DNA of 64,000 nt from Clostridium_AM sp900759715 (GTDB lineage Bacteria > Bacillota > Clostridia > Clostridiales > Clostridiaceae): the NCBI GenBank assembly GCA_900759715.1, contig CAAEXF010000110.1, positions 1 to 64,000 on the forward strand, read 5' to 3'. Shown here piece by piece: positions 1-7,782 of the stretch; within the stretch, counting starts at the first letter, position 1; each line of letters begins with the position of its first letter. The notes below the pieces were generated by a model. The model did not search any database and was not told where the DNA came from. It saw only the letters and a program-made list of their open reading frames with translations. A program made the translations under genes and the position numbers.

Positions 1-36
1 AACGGCGTGGGGGGTCGACTCCCTTAACCTACTCCA
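1..36 (+). tRNA. 3' end of a tRNA-like gene, identity unknown
   Basis: The window opens inside a tRNA gene. Visible are a T arm (stem 9-13 with 21-25, two G-U pairs), an acceptor strand at 26-32, a U discriminator at 33 and an encoded CCA at 34-36. The T loop reads GTCGACT, so the nearly invariant T54 is replaced by G. The anticodon lies outside the window, so the amino acid cannot be named. The odd T loop suggests a degenerate or specialised tRNA. Confidence 0.6.
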
Positions 37-43
37 ATTTTCT

Positions 44-118
44 GCGGGAGTGGCTCAGAGGTAGAGTGACACCTTACCAAAGCGAAAGTCGCGGGTTCGA
101 ATCCCGTCTTCCGCTCCA
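44..118 (+). tRNA. tRNA-Gly-like gene with ACC anticodon, degenerate anticodon arm
   Basis: The acceptor stem (GCGGGAG with CTTCCGC), D arm, T arm and encoded CCA are intact and look like a clostridial tRNA-Gly, including the U discriminator. The anticodon loop is TTACCAA, giving anticodon ACC (codon GGU) where bacteria normally use GCC or TCC. The anticodon stem, ACACC against AGCGA, keeps only two of five pairs. Compared with a normal CACC/GGTG stem it looks decayed. It is either a tRNA pseudogene or a tRNA with a non-translational role; I favour decay. Confidence 0.6.
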
Positions 119-122
119 ATAT

Positions 123-196
123 GCGGGTGTAACTCAATGGTAGAGTGCTAGCCTTCCAAGCTAGTTACGAGGGTTCGATTCCCTTCACCCGCTCCA
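123..196 (+). tRNA. tRNA-Gly (anticodon TCC)
   Basis: A full cloverleaf is visible: acceptor GCGGGTG with CACCCGC, a D arm, anticodon stem CTAGC/GCTAG with loop CTTCCAA (anticodon TCC, reading GGA/GGG), T loop TTCGATT, U discriminator and encoded CCA. It follows the degenerate tRNA-Gly-like gene by four bases, so both are probably in one array transcript. Confidence 0.95.
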
Positions 197-241
197 ATAC
201 TTATTATACGAATTGAAGTAAGAGACACTAGTATCCTGTGA

Positions 242-318
242 GCGCCCATAGCTCAGATGGATAGAGTGATGGACTTCGAATCCAGAGGCCGCAGGTTCAA
301 CTCCTGCTGGGCGCACCA
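242..318 (+). tRNA. tRNA-Arg (anticodon TCG)
   Basis: The cloverleaf has acceptor GCGCCCA with TGGGCGC, anticodon loop CTTCGAA (anticodon TCG, reading CGA), T loop TTCAACT, A discriminator and encoded CCA. One pair at the base of the anticodon stem (A-G) is mismatched. It is the last gene of the array and is followed by a terminator. Confidence 0.93.
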
Positions 319-372
319 TTAAAAGCTAGTTATATAGGGCATTACGTAAGTTTTAAATCTTATATCATAGAA

Positions 373-408
373 GCAGTCTTTAGATTAGTCTAAAGACTGC
401 TTTATTTT
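373..408 (+). terminator. Rho-independent terminator of the tRNA array
   Basis: A 12-bp perfect stem (373-384 with 389-400) with a four-base loop is followed by a T-rich run. It lies 55 bases after the last tRNA and probably ends the array. Confidence 0.85.
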
Positions 409-466
409 ATCTGAAATAATTACTACTGAAATTAATATTGATAAAACCTAACTTTATATTATCAAA

Positions 467-510
467 AATAAGAACTTATTAGGGTAAATACTTAATAAGT
501 TCTTATTTTT
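467..510. terminator. Long inverted repeat, terminator-like
   Basis: A perfect 15-bp inverted repeat (467-481 with 493-507) with an 11-base loop ends in a T run on the plus strand and has an A run before it, so it could terminate in both directions. It separates the tRNA array from the next gene. Confidence 0.7.
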
Positions 511-602
511 ATAGCGGCATAATATAAATAAATTAACTATATAATCTTAAATATAGTATTATCAAAAACTAGCATATAATTGGTTTTTATGGAGGGGATG
601 AA

Positions 603-1550
603 ATGCAAAGAACAATTATACTTTACGAAAGTAGGTATGGGACTACAGAAGTTATAGCTAAGAATTTGTCATTAATATTAGGGCCATCAAAATATTGTAA
701 AATAGAGGACTTTAAGAAAAGTGATAAAGATTTCGAGTTTTTTGTGATAGGTTCCCCTGTTTACAACGAAAAAATTCAATTAAAAACCTTAAAGTTTTTA
801 GAAGATAATATAGAATGGATAAAAGATAAAAGAATTGCAGTTTTTTGTACTTGTATTTCAACAAAAAAAGAATATGAATATATAAATAAGCTGTTAGGAA
901 TACTAGATAATAGTGTAGTGTATTTTCGAGCTTTAGGAGGAATAATTCAATTAGATAAATTAAATTCAGAAGATTATAGAGCCATAGAGTTATTTTGCAA
1001 CAAAGTTACTATGCCATTTGTAGATATAAATATGTACGACATAAATAAAGTAATAGAATTTGGAATAGATGTAAAAAATATAAGAGATGAATTTATAAAA
1101 AGAGTGCCTGGAACTCAGTTATTAAAAGGAATAGAAGAATTTTTAAATGCACATAACACGTGTACATTGTGTACAGCATCTAGTATAGGTGTAAGGGGAA
1201 CACCTATAGAATACAGTTATAAGGATGGATATATATACATTATAACTGAAGGTGGAGAAAAGTTTGCAAATATATTATTAAATAATAAAGTATCAATATC
1301 AATTTATGATAACTATCAAAGCATGATGAAACTTGGTGGCATGCAGATAACCGGTGAAGCATCTATAATTTATAGCAATACAGATGAATATAAGAAGATA
1401 TTATATTTAAAAGAAATAAATCCAGATAGCATAGGAGATTTTTCTGTTAATATGAATATAATTAAAATAAAAATGAGAAAAGTAGAGTTTTTGTATTCAA
1501 AATTTAAAAATATGGGATATGATATTAAACAAATATACCTATTTAACTGA
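603..1550 (+). CDS. Flavodoxin / PNPOx-like fusion flavoprotein
   Basis: A 315-residue protein with two recognisable parts. Residues 1-150 are flavodoxin-like: a beta strand then the phosphate-binding loop ESRYGTTE near residue 9, and GSPVYNEK near 50. Residues from about 165 resemble the pyridoxamine 5'-phosphate oxidase-like split barrel that binds FMN, including LCTASSIGVRGTPIEYSY and the typical KFANILLNNKVSISIYD stretch. Both halves would bind FMN, suggesting an electron-transfer or flavin-reductase role in the cytoplasm; the partner is unknown. SD GGAGGGG lies eight bases or fewer upstream of the ATG. It appears to be a single-gene unit followed by its own hairpin. The domain calls are firm in kind, but no exact function can be given. 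Confidence 0.75.
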   Translation: MQRTIILYESRYGTTEVIAKNLSLILGPSKYCKIEDFKKSDKDFEFFVIGSPVYNEKIQLKTLKFLEDNIEWIKDKRIAVFCTCISTKKEYEYINKLLGILDNSVVYFRALGGIIQLDKLNSEDYRAIELFCNKVTMPFVDINMYDINKVIEFGIDVKNIRDEFIKRVPGTQLLKGIEEFLNAHNTCTLCTASSIGVRGTPIEYSYKDGYIYIITEGGEKFANILLNNKVSISIYDNYQSMMKLGGMQITGEASIIYSNTDEYKKILYLKEINPDSIGDFSVNMNIIKIKMRKVEFLYSKFKNMGYDIKQIYLFN

Positions 1551-1572
1551 TTCTTTTGAATAACATTAAATA

Positions 1573-1612
1573 AAGGTCATGAAATATTACTTTTCGTGAC
1601 TTTTATTTTTGC
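1573..1612 (+). terminator. Probable terminator of the flavoprotein gene
   Basis: An imperfect hairpin (AAAGGTCATGAAA with TTTTCGTGACTTT, including G-U pairs) is followed by TTTTATTTTT, 23 bases after the stop codon. Confidence 0.65.
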
Positions 1613-1696
1613 AATATTAAATTCATTATGTGAAATTTATATTGCAATATTTACATAAGTTTTCTTAAAAAAAAGCTGAAATTATGTAAATTTTGA

Positions 1697-1725
1697 TTGT
1701 GCAAACGATACAAATATGATAAAAT
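1697..1725 (+). promoter_or_regulatory. Probable sigma-A promoter for ilvA with a long leader
   Basis: TTGTGC and TAAAAT are separated by 17 bases, and TG precedes the -10 (extended -10). This gives a leader of about 300 bases before ilvA. The leader holds a small hairpin near 1975-1990 and an inverted repeat GCGTACATGATACATGCG near 1831-1848. I found no T-box motif. Apart from these, 1613-2029 is plain A/T-rich sequence. Confidence 0.45.
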
Positions 1726-2029
1726 GTATTCGAAAGTTAAAAAAAACTAAATATAACTGTATAAAAAATTGATTATATTTTACATGTTTTTCAAACAAAG
1801 ATTAATTTTTACATAATTAATTTCTTATCCGCGTACATGATACATGCGTAAACGTTTCTGATAAAGACAAAATGTAAAAAAAATCAATTTGCAAAAAAAT
1901 GTAGATTAATGAATTATTAACAAAACAATTTTGCAATAAAAAATTCATGATTTTTAAAAGATGCAATTACTTATCTAGTTTTACTAGATGAATATATAAA
2001 AATTATACCATTATTAGGGGGAATAAATT

Positions 2030-3244
2030 ATGGAATTAAATTTAGAAAGAATTAAAAAGGCTCAAGAAACTATTAAAGATGTTGTAAGAAAAACTCCATT
2101 ATTTTACACAAGTACTTTTTCAAAACAATGTGGTTGCAATTTATATTTAAAGTGTGAAAATAAACAAAAAACAGGTGCTTTTAAATTAAGAGGAGCTTAC
2201 AATAAAGTAGCTAATCTAACAGAAGAGGAAAAGAGCAGAGGAGTTATAGCTTCATCAGCAGGAAACCATGCACAAGGAGTTGCTTATGCTGCTACAGCTT
2301 TTGGAGTTAAGGCTACAATAGCAATGCCAGTAACTGCACCACAAGCAAAAGTTCAAGCAACTAAAGGATATGGAGCAGATGTAATTCAAGCAGGTCAAGT
2401 ATATGATGAATGTTATGCAAAAGCTGTAGAAGTGCAAAAAGAAACAGGAGCAACATTCCTACACCCATTTAATGATATAGATGTAATGGCTGGACAAGGA
2501 ACAATAGGAGTTGAAATATTAGAAGAACTACCAAATACTGATGTAATAGTAGTTCCAATTGGTGGAGGCGGATTAATAGCTGGTATTGCAACAGCAGCTA
2601 AAGCTATAAAGCCTTCAATAAGAATAATAGGAGTACAGCCTGAAATAGTAGCATCAACAAAAGCTTCATTAGAAAAGGGAAAAGTTGTTACATTACCAGG
2701 AGCTAAATCTTTAGCAGACGGTATATCAGTTAGCACACCTGGAGATGTATGCTTCGAATATATTAAAAAATATGTTGATGAAGTAGTAACTGTTAGTGAA
2801 GATGATATAGCTTATGGTATGTTCTCACTTATGGAAAGAAATAAACTAGTTGCTGAAGGTGCTGGAGCATCTGCAATTGGATCATTATTAGCAGGAAAAG
2901 TATCAGGAATAGAAGGAAAGAACGTTGTAGCATTAATCAGTGGTGGTAACGTAGATATAGCTACTGTTTCTAAGATAATAGAAAGAGAATTAGTTCTACT
3001 AAACAGAAGATTAAGATTTACTGCAGAACTTCAAGATAAAGCAGGAACATTAGGTGAATTAATATCTGAAATAGGAAAAATGGGAGGAAACGTTGTTACA
3101 GCAAGACAAAATAATAACTGGAATGAAAAAGGACTTGATTTTGCTGACGTATCCTTCGAAGTAACAGTACAATCAGCTGAACATGGCGAACAAATAATAA
3201 AAGATCTAAAAGAAAAGGGATATAGCATAGAACTTCATAAATAA
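2030..3244 (+). CDS. ilvA: Threonine ammonia-lyase (threonine dehydratase)
   Basis: A PLP enzyme converting threonine to 2-oxobutyrate and ammonia, the entry to isoleucine synthesis or to threonine fermentation. The PLP lysine sits in KTGAFKLRGAYNK near residue 52, the glycine-rich phosphate loop is IGGGGLIAG near 179, and SAGNHAQGVA matches the substrate loop. Residues from about 325 (RRLRFTAELQDKAGTLGELI) form one ACT domain. At 404 residues it matches the short single-ACT class, between catabolic TdcB and the longer two-ACT IlvA, so the catabolic role is as likely as the biosynthetic one. SD AGGGGG lies upstream of the ATG. It is a lone gene with a strong terminator. Confidence 0.92.
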   Translation: MELNLERIKKAQETIKDVVRKTPLFYTSTFSKQCGCNLYLKCENKQKTGAFKLRGAYNKVANLTEEEKSRGVIASSAGNHAQGVAYAATAFGVKATIAMPVTAPQAKVQATKGYGADVIQAGQVYDECYAKAVEVQKETGATFLHPFNDIDVMAGQGTIGVEILEELPNTDVIVVPIGGGGLIAGIATAAKAIKPSIRIIGVQPEIVASTKASLEKGKVVTLPGAKSLADGISVSTPGDVCFEYIKKYVDEVVTVSEDDIAYGMFSLMERNKLVAEGAGASAIGSLLAGKVSGIEGKNVVALISGGNVDIATVSKIIERELVLLNRRLRFTAELQDKAGTLGELISEIGKMGGNVVTARQNNNWNEKGLDFADVSFEVTVQSAEHGEQIIKDLKEKGYSIELHK

Positions 3245-3303
3245 TTAGTATTAAGAATAGAGATTCCTTTATTGATTATATATGCCATAAAAAAGTTTCC
3301 CGT

Positions 3304-3346
3304 AAAATAGGTTATTTCATGTAAAATGAAATAACCTATTTTTTAT
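3304..3346 (+). terminator. Terminator of ilvA
   Basis: A perfect 16-bp stem (3304-3319 with 3327-3342) with a seven-base loop ends in a T run. Confidence 0.9.
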
Positions 3347-3465
3347 TGTAGGACTTTATTTGTAAATTTTATAGATAACTGTCGAATTATAACATATTAA
3401 AATAACGTTTACATAGTCATTGTGTTAAAATGTTACTGTAAAATAAAAGATGGAGGGATACAACA

Positions 3466-4725
3466 ATGGGAGATTATAAAAAGCTATGGACAGAATTAGG
3501 TGTGAATTTAGAAAAACACGATAAATTGTGTGCTGTCTTACCTGAATTATTTGGAGCAACTTATTTAACACAAGAAAATAGGCCAGAAGGCATGAATTAC
3601 TTTAATTTTGTTGTTTCGGAGATACATGGTCTTAGAATACAAGAACTTGATGAACATAGAAAAAAAGGTGGGAAAGTAGTAGGTACATTTTGCGTGTTTG
3701 TTCCAGATGAAGTAATATTAGCAGCAAAAGCTGTTGGTATAGGGCTTTGTGCTGGTTCACAATTCTGGATAGAAGATGGTGAAAAGGTACTCCCAAGAAA
3801 TATGTGCCCTCTTATAAAGGCATTTATGGGAGCAAAAATAGGTGGGACATGCCCATACTTCCAATCCTGTGACATGGTAATCGGAGAAACAACTTGTGAC
3901 GGTAAGAAAAAAGCATGGGAAATATTAAATGAACATGTGCCAGTACATGTGATGGATCTGCCTCAAATGAAGAGAACTAAAGATTACAGTAAATGGGCAG
4001 AGGAGATAAAAGATACTATTGTTAAAATAGAAGAACTTACTGGGAATAAAGTTACTGTAGAAAGCCTTAGAGAAGGAATAAAAATTGCAAATGCTAAAAG
4101 AAAAGCATTAAAAAGATTATATGATTTAAGAAAGCATAAACCATCACCAATAAGTGGTTTGGATGCTTTATTAATATCACAAATAGCATTTTATGATGAT
4201 CCACATAGATTTGTTGAAAAATTAAATGAACTTTGTGATGAACTAGATGAAAGAGTTAAGAACTTAAAAGATAATGGAAAGAAAAGATTAATGATAACAG
4301 GAACTCCAATGGCAGTACCTAACTGGAAGCTTCATTCAATAATTGAAAGCTTAAATGCAGAAGTAATTGTTGAAGAAACTTGTACAGGAACAAGATACTT
4401 TGAAAATGAAGTATCTGAAGAAGGAGAAACATTGGATGATTTAATTAAAAATCTAGCAGATAGATATTTAAAGATAAATTGTGCATGTTTTACACCAAAT
4501 GCAGGAAGAATTGACGATATAATCAGATATTCAAAAGAGTATGATATAGATGGAGTAATTGATTTTAACTTATCATTTTGTCATACTTATGCTGTAGAAC
4601 ATGGATCAGTTGAAAAAGCATTAAAGGAAAAGAATATACCAGTTATGCATATTGAAACAGATTATTCTACAGAAGATTCAGGACAGATAAAAACAAGGGT
4701 TGAAGCATTCTTAGAAATGATTTAA
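3466..4725 (+). CDS. Double-cubane-cluster-containing anaerobic reductase (HgdB/BcrC superfamily)
   Basis: A 419-residue member of the 2-hydroxyacyl-CoA dehydratase beta/BcrC superfamily. The N-terminal opening and the pattern of cysteines match the double-cubane-cluster protein branch, whose characterised member carries an [8Fe-9S] cluster and reduces small molecules such as acetylene with an ATP-driven partner. Cysteines are seen at 22, 76, 95, 114, 129, 135, 144, 257, 306, 339, 341 and 372; the GGTCPYFQSC segment near 126-135 is diagnostic of the superfamily. The activase that would energise it is encoded three genes downstream (5345). No CoA transferase or acyl-CoA gene is nearby, which argues against amino-acid fermentation. 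The physiological substrate is unknown. Confidence 0.88.
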   Translation: MGDYKKLWTELGVNLEKHDKLCAVLPELFGATYLTQENRPEGMNYFNFVVSEIHGLRIQELDEHRKKGGKVVGTFCVFVPDEVILAAKAVGIGLCAGSQFWIEDGEKVLPRNMCPLIKAFMGAKIGGTCPYFQSCDMVIGETTCDGKKKAWEILNEHVPVHVMDLPQMKRTKDYSKWAEEIKDTIVKIEELTGNKVTVESLREGIKIANAKRKALKRLYDLRKHKPSPISGLDALLISQIAFYDDPHRFVEKLNELCDELDERVKNLKDNGKKRLMITGTPMAVPNWKLHSIIESLNAEVIVEETCTGTRYFENEVSEEGETLDDLIKNLADRYLKINCACFTPNAGRIDDIIRYSKEYDIDGVIDFNLSFCHTYAVEHGSVEKALKEKNIPVMHIETDYSTEDSGQIKTRVEAFLEMI

Positions 4726-4757
4726 GCGGTTAATTATCGTATGAATTAGGTGATAGT

Positions 4758-5009
4758 ATGGAAAATATAAGACATTATATACTTTTCCCTTCACATACTG
4801 AAGGTGTTAAGTTGGAGTCCGCATTAAAGAAAGATAATATAAAACATACAATAGTACCTACACCTAGAGAACTGTCAGTATCTTGTGGTATAGCTATTAT
4901 GTATAATAAGGAAGATGAAGAGAAAATAAGAGAATTGGTAGATTGCAATAATGTTAAAATATTAGGTTTTCATTACATAAATAAAAAAATAACCAATCCT
5001 TATTTATAG
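4758..5009 (+). CDS. DUF3343 family small protein, copy 1
   Basis: An 83-residue protein of the DUF3343 (putative Se/S carrier-like) family. It contains YILFPSHTEG near the start, IVPTPREL in the middle and the conserved SCGIAIMY motif with a single cysteine near residue 48. It sits 32 bases after the reductase gene and is followed by a paralogue. The position suggests a role in cofactor delivery, maturation or thiol/sulfur handling for the reductase, but no biochemical function is established that I know of. Confidence 0.8.
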   Translation: MENIRHYILFPSHTEGVKLESALKKDNIKHTIVPTPRELSVSCGIAIMYNKEDEEKIRELVDCNNVKILGFHYINKKITNPYL

Positions 5010-5069
5010 GTACAATAACTTGTATGTTATGCATATATTATTAGCAAAGCTTGAAATTTAGGTGATGAA

Positions 5070-5312
5070 ATGGGAAAGAAGAAAGTTAAATGTTATATAC
5101 TTTTCCCTTCTCTAACAGAAGGCATCAAAACGGAAACTTTGCTAAAAAAAGAAAAAATAAAGTATACTATAGTACCAACGCCAAGTAAAACTTCTGTGTC
5201 TTGTGGAATTTCTATAATGTATAGTAGAAAAGATGAAGAGAAGATAAAGCGTTTAATAGAATATAACAGCATAAATGTTTTAGGATTTTATACGGAAGAT
5301 AAAAAGAGATAA
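5070..5312 (+). CDS. DUF3343 family small protein, copy 2
   Basis: An 80-residue paralogue of the preceding gene, about half identical, with the same landmarks: CYILFPSLTEG, IVPTPSKTSVSCGISIMY and a C-terminal LGFY. Both keep the single cysteine in SCGI. The SD AGGTGATG is close to the ATG. Two divergent tandem copies in one operon suggest a heterodimer or two specialised partners for the reductase and activase. Confidence 0.8.
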   Translation: MGKKKVKCYILFPSLTEGIKTETLLKKEKIKYTIVPTPSKTSVSCGISIMYSRKDEEKIKRLIEYNSINVLGFYTEDKKR

Positions 5313-5344
5313 TAATTTTTTATAACTGTAAAGGTGGATAGCTT

Positions 5345-6103
5345 ATGTTTTATGTAGGAGTAGATATAGGGTCAACTGCTTCAAAAGTTTGTATTTTAGA
5401 GGATGAGATTATAAAATCAACTTTTGTTCTGCCAACAGGATGGAGTAGTGTAGAAACCGCTGAAAATATAAAGAAAAGATTAAGCGAATTGGGAATAAAT
5501 AAAAATAATTCCCAAATAGTTGCTACAGGATATGGAAGAGTATCCGTTCCTTACGCGGATAAGACAGTCACTGAGATAACCTGTCATGGCAAAGGAGCTT
5601 ATTATCTATTTGGTAGAGACTGTACAGTTATTGATATAGGTGGACAGGATACAAAAGTTATTACTGTACAAAATGGAAATGTAACTAACTTTACAATGAA
5701 TGATAAATGTGCAGCAGGTACAGGGCGATTTTTAGAGCTTATGGCAAACACCCTTGGTTTTGATATTGTTGAAATGTGCAAAAGAGCTCAAGAAGGTAAG
5801 GAAACCACTATAAGTTCTATGTGTACTGTATTTGCAGAGTCTGAGGTAATAAGTTTAATTGGTAGCGGAAAGAGAAGAGAAGATATAGCTTGCGGTGTAG
5901 TTGATTCAATTACAGGAAAAGTGAAATCCTTATGCCAAAAGCACTCAGATAGTTTTAATTATTTTCTTACTGGAGGTTTAAGTGCGAATCCATACATAGT
6001 TGAGAAACTTTCAGGAAAGTTAGGTTCAACTATCAATACGGATAAGTTAGGAAGATATGCAGGAGCTATCGGCGCAGCATTGATGGCTAAGGGAATTAAG
6101 TAA
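5345..6103 (+). CDS. Acyl-CoA dehydratase activase / double-cubane reductase ATPase partner (HgdC/BadF family)
   Basis: A 252-residue ASKHA-fold ATPase that would drive a low-potential electron into the double-cubane reductase encoded upstream. Residues 4-14 (GVDIGSTASKV) are the phosphate-1 loop and VIDIGGQDTKV near 95 the phosphate-2 loop. The two cysteines that bridge the [4Fe-4S] cluster in the HgdC-type homodimer are visible as C122 (DKCAAGTGRF) and C160 (SSMCTVFAES). Length is normal for the family. It closes the four-gene operon; the next gene, pyrB, has its own promoter. Confidence 0.9.
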   Translation: MFYVGVDIGSTASKVCILEDEIIKSTFVLPTGWSSVETAENIKKRLSELGINKNNSQIVATGYGRVSVPYADKTVTEITCHGKGAYYLFGRDCTVIDIGGQDTKVITVQNGNVTNFTMNDKCAAGTGRFLELMANTLGFDIVEMCKRAQEGKETTISSMCTVFAESEVISLIGSGKRREDIACGVVDSITGKVKSLCQKHSDSFNYFLTGGLSANPYIVEKLSGKLGSTINTDKLGRYAGAIGAALMAKGIK

Positions 6104-6106
6104 TAT

Positions 6107-6136
6107 ATTGACTTAAACTAATATTTGTGTTATGAT
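6107..6136 (+). promoter_or_regulatory. Promoter of the pyr operon
   Basis: TTGACT (6107-6112) and TATGAT (6131-6136) with an 18-base spacer, starting three bases past the activase stop codon. It precedes the PyrR attenuator, so the pyr leader is about 215 bases long. Confidence 0.75.
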
Positions 6137-6171
6137 GTTCTAAGTAAAAGTAAATAACACAACATGTGTTA

Positions 6172-6312
6172 CCTTTAAGTCCGGTCCTGTGAGGCTGGGA
6201 AGGCAAACAAGTATTAGTATATATTAAATAAGTATTAGTATAGTAAGACCTACTATATAATAATAGTTATTATTGTATGTAAATGCCTTCCATTTAGGGA
6301 GGCATTTTTTTA
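6172..6312 (+). promoter_or_regulatory. PyrR-dependent transcription attenuator
   Basis: Three mutually exclusive parts are visible. The PyrR-binding anti-antiterminator hairpin (6172-6203) has lower stem CCTT/AAGG and the conserved loop GTCCTGTGAGGCT. The antiterminator pairs GGAAGGCA (6198-6205) with TGCCTTCC (6284-6291), exactly complementary. The terminator stem (6281-6291 with 6297-6307) is followed by a T run. When UMP-loaded PyrR binds, the antiterminator cannot form and transcription stops. No pyrR gene lies in this window. Confidence 0.88.
6281..6312 (+). terminator. Attenuator terminator upstream of pyrB
   Basis: An 11-bp stem with a five-base loop and a run of seven T. It is the terminator half of the PyrR switch; its left arm is the strand captured by the antiterminator. 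Confidence 0.9.
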
Positions 6313-6314
6313 TA

Positions 6315-6350
6315 CCTTTAAATTTAGCACAGAGAGGCTAAGAAGGAGGA
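6315..6350 (+). promoter_or_regulatory. Second PyrR-like hairpin overlapping the pyrB ribosome site
   Basis: Downstream of the terminator, CCTT (6315-6318) pairs with AAGG (6343-6346). The loop segment AGCACAGAGAGGCT matches the PyrR loop consensus except at two positions. An inner stem TAGC/GCTA is also possible. The right arm is part of the pyrB Shine-Dalgarno sequence AAGGAGGA (6343-6350), so a bound PyrR would hide the ribosome site. This suggests a second, translational level of control. Confidence 0.6.
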
Positions 6351-6359
6351 AAGTGTAGT

Positions 6360-7280
6360 ATGTTAAGAGCAAGACATTTAATTGACACTTCAGATCTTAC
6401 ACTAAAAGAATTAGAAGAAATTTTCGATTTAGCACATCAAATTATGGCCAATCCTAAGGAGTTTTCACACCTGTGTGAGGACAAGATACTAGCCACATTA
6501 TTCTATGAGCCAAGCACAAGAACTAGGTTTAGTTTTGAAGCAGCCATGCTTAGGCTTGGAGGAAAAATTATAGGCTTTTCAGAGCCAAATTCTAGCTCAG
6601 TTTCGAAGGGAGAAAGTATAGCGGATACTACTAGAACAGTAGGATGCTATTCTGACATCATAGTTATGAGACACCCTAAGGAAGGGGCTCCAAAAGTGGC
6701 GTCTATGTACTCAGATGTACCAATAATAAATGCAGGTGATGGTGGGCATCAACACCCAACACAAACTCTTACAGATCTCCTTACTATTAAATCTATTAAA
6801 GGCGAATTATCGAATTTGAAGATAGGATGCTGTGGAGATTTAAAGTTTGGAAGAACTGTACACTCATTAATAAAAACTCTATCAAGGTTTGAAAATAACA
6901 AGTTTTATTTAATATCTCCAAATGAACTGAGAATTCCTGAGTATGTTAAGGGGGAATTGAATAAGAATAATATAGAATATACAGAAGTTGAAAAATTAGA
7001 TGATGTTATAGGTGACCTTGATATACTGTATATGACAAGAGTACAGAGAGAAAGGTTTTTTAATGAAGAGGATTATATAAGGCTTAAAGATAGTTATATA
7101 TTAGATATAGAAAAAATGAAAAATGCACCAGAGAAAATGATTATTCTTCATCCACTTCCTAGAGTTAATGAGATATCCATTGAGGTAGACGATGATCCAA
7201 GAGCATGTTATTTTAAACAAGCTCGATATGGTATGTACGTAAGGATGGCTCTAATTGCAAAGTTATTGGGAGCAAAATAG
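6360..7280 (+). CDS. pyrB: Aspartate carbamoyltransferase catalytic subunit
   Basis: Catalyses carbamoyl phosphate + L-aspartate to N-carbamoyl-aspartate, the first committed pyrimidine step. The 306-residue chain has the carbamoyl-phosphate loop EPSTRTRFSFEAA near residue 50, HPTQTLTDL near 134 and the LHPLPRV motif near 261. It is followed by pyrI, so this is the E. coli-like class with a regulatory chain rather than the bare Bacillus type. First gene of pyrBICFKDE. Control by the PyrR attenuator and the hairpin on its SD is inferred from the leader. Confidence 0.97.
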   Translation: MLRARHLIDTSDLTLKELEEIFDLAHQIMANPKEFSHLCEDKILATLFYEPSTRTRFSFEAAMLRLGGKIIGFSEPNSSSVSKGESIADTTRTVGCYSDIIVMRHPKEGAPKVASMYSDVPIINAGDGGHQHPTQTLTDLLTIKSIKGELSNLKIGCCGDLKFGRTVHSLIKTLSRFENNKFYLISPNELRIPEYVKGELNKNNIEYTEVEKLDDVIGDLDILYMTRVQRERFFNEEDYIRLKDSYILDIEKMKNAPEKMIILHPLPRVNEISIEVDDDPRACYFKQARYGMYVRMALIAKLLGAK

Positions 7281-7299
7281 CTCTAGAAGGAGGAGTGAG

Positions 7300-7731
7300 A
7301 TGTTAACTGTAAATAGTATAAAAAATGGTATAGTAATTGATCATATAAAGGCTGGATGTGGTATAAAAATATTTAATTATTTAGGATTAAATAGTGTAGA
7401 TTACTCAGTTGCACTCATTATGAATGCGGAAAGCAAACAACTAGGTAAAAAAGATATTATAAAAATAGAGAATAATTTGGATATGGATTTAACAGTTTTA
7501 GGATTTATAGATCCTAACATTACTATAAATATCATAGATGATGAAACTATAAAGAGAAAAATTAATTTAAGACTTCCAGATAAAATTGAAAATGTTATAA
7601 AGTGCAAAAACCCAAGATGTATAACGTCAGTAGAAGATAGTATATCAAATGTTTTCTATCTTATTGATGAGGATAGAGGAGAATATAAATGCAAATACTG
7701 CGACGAAATATACAAGGTTTCAGATATGTAG
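7300..7731 (+). CDS. pyrI: Aspartate carbamoyltransferase regulatory subunit
   Basis: A 143-residue regulatory chain that binds nucleotide effectors and stabilises the catalytic trimers. The zinc site is visible as four cysteines, CKNPRC near residue 104 and CKYC near 132. I start at the ATG at 7300, preceded by AGGAGGAG; a longer frame exists upstream but overlaps pyrB and lacks the family's N-terminus. The gene lies 19 bases after pyrB. Confidence 0.93.
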   Translation: MLTVNSIKNGIVIDHIKAGCGIKIFNYLGLNSVDYSVALIMNAESKQLGKKDIIKIENNLDMDLTVLGFIDPNITINIIDDETIKRKINLRLPDKIENVIKCKNPRCITSVEDSISNVFYLIDEDRGEYKCKYCDEIYKVSDM

Positions 7732-7782
7732 ATGGTGAACACAAGTCTAAAGAATATACTGAAACAAGGGAGGCACTGTTTT

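Noticed and set aside
1551..2029. T-box leader of ilvA
   Set aside because: No TGGNACCGCG-type motif or specifier-like stem was found; only small hairpins are present.
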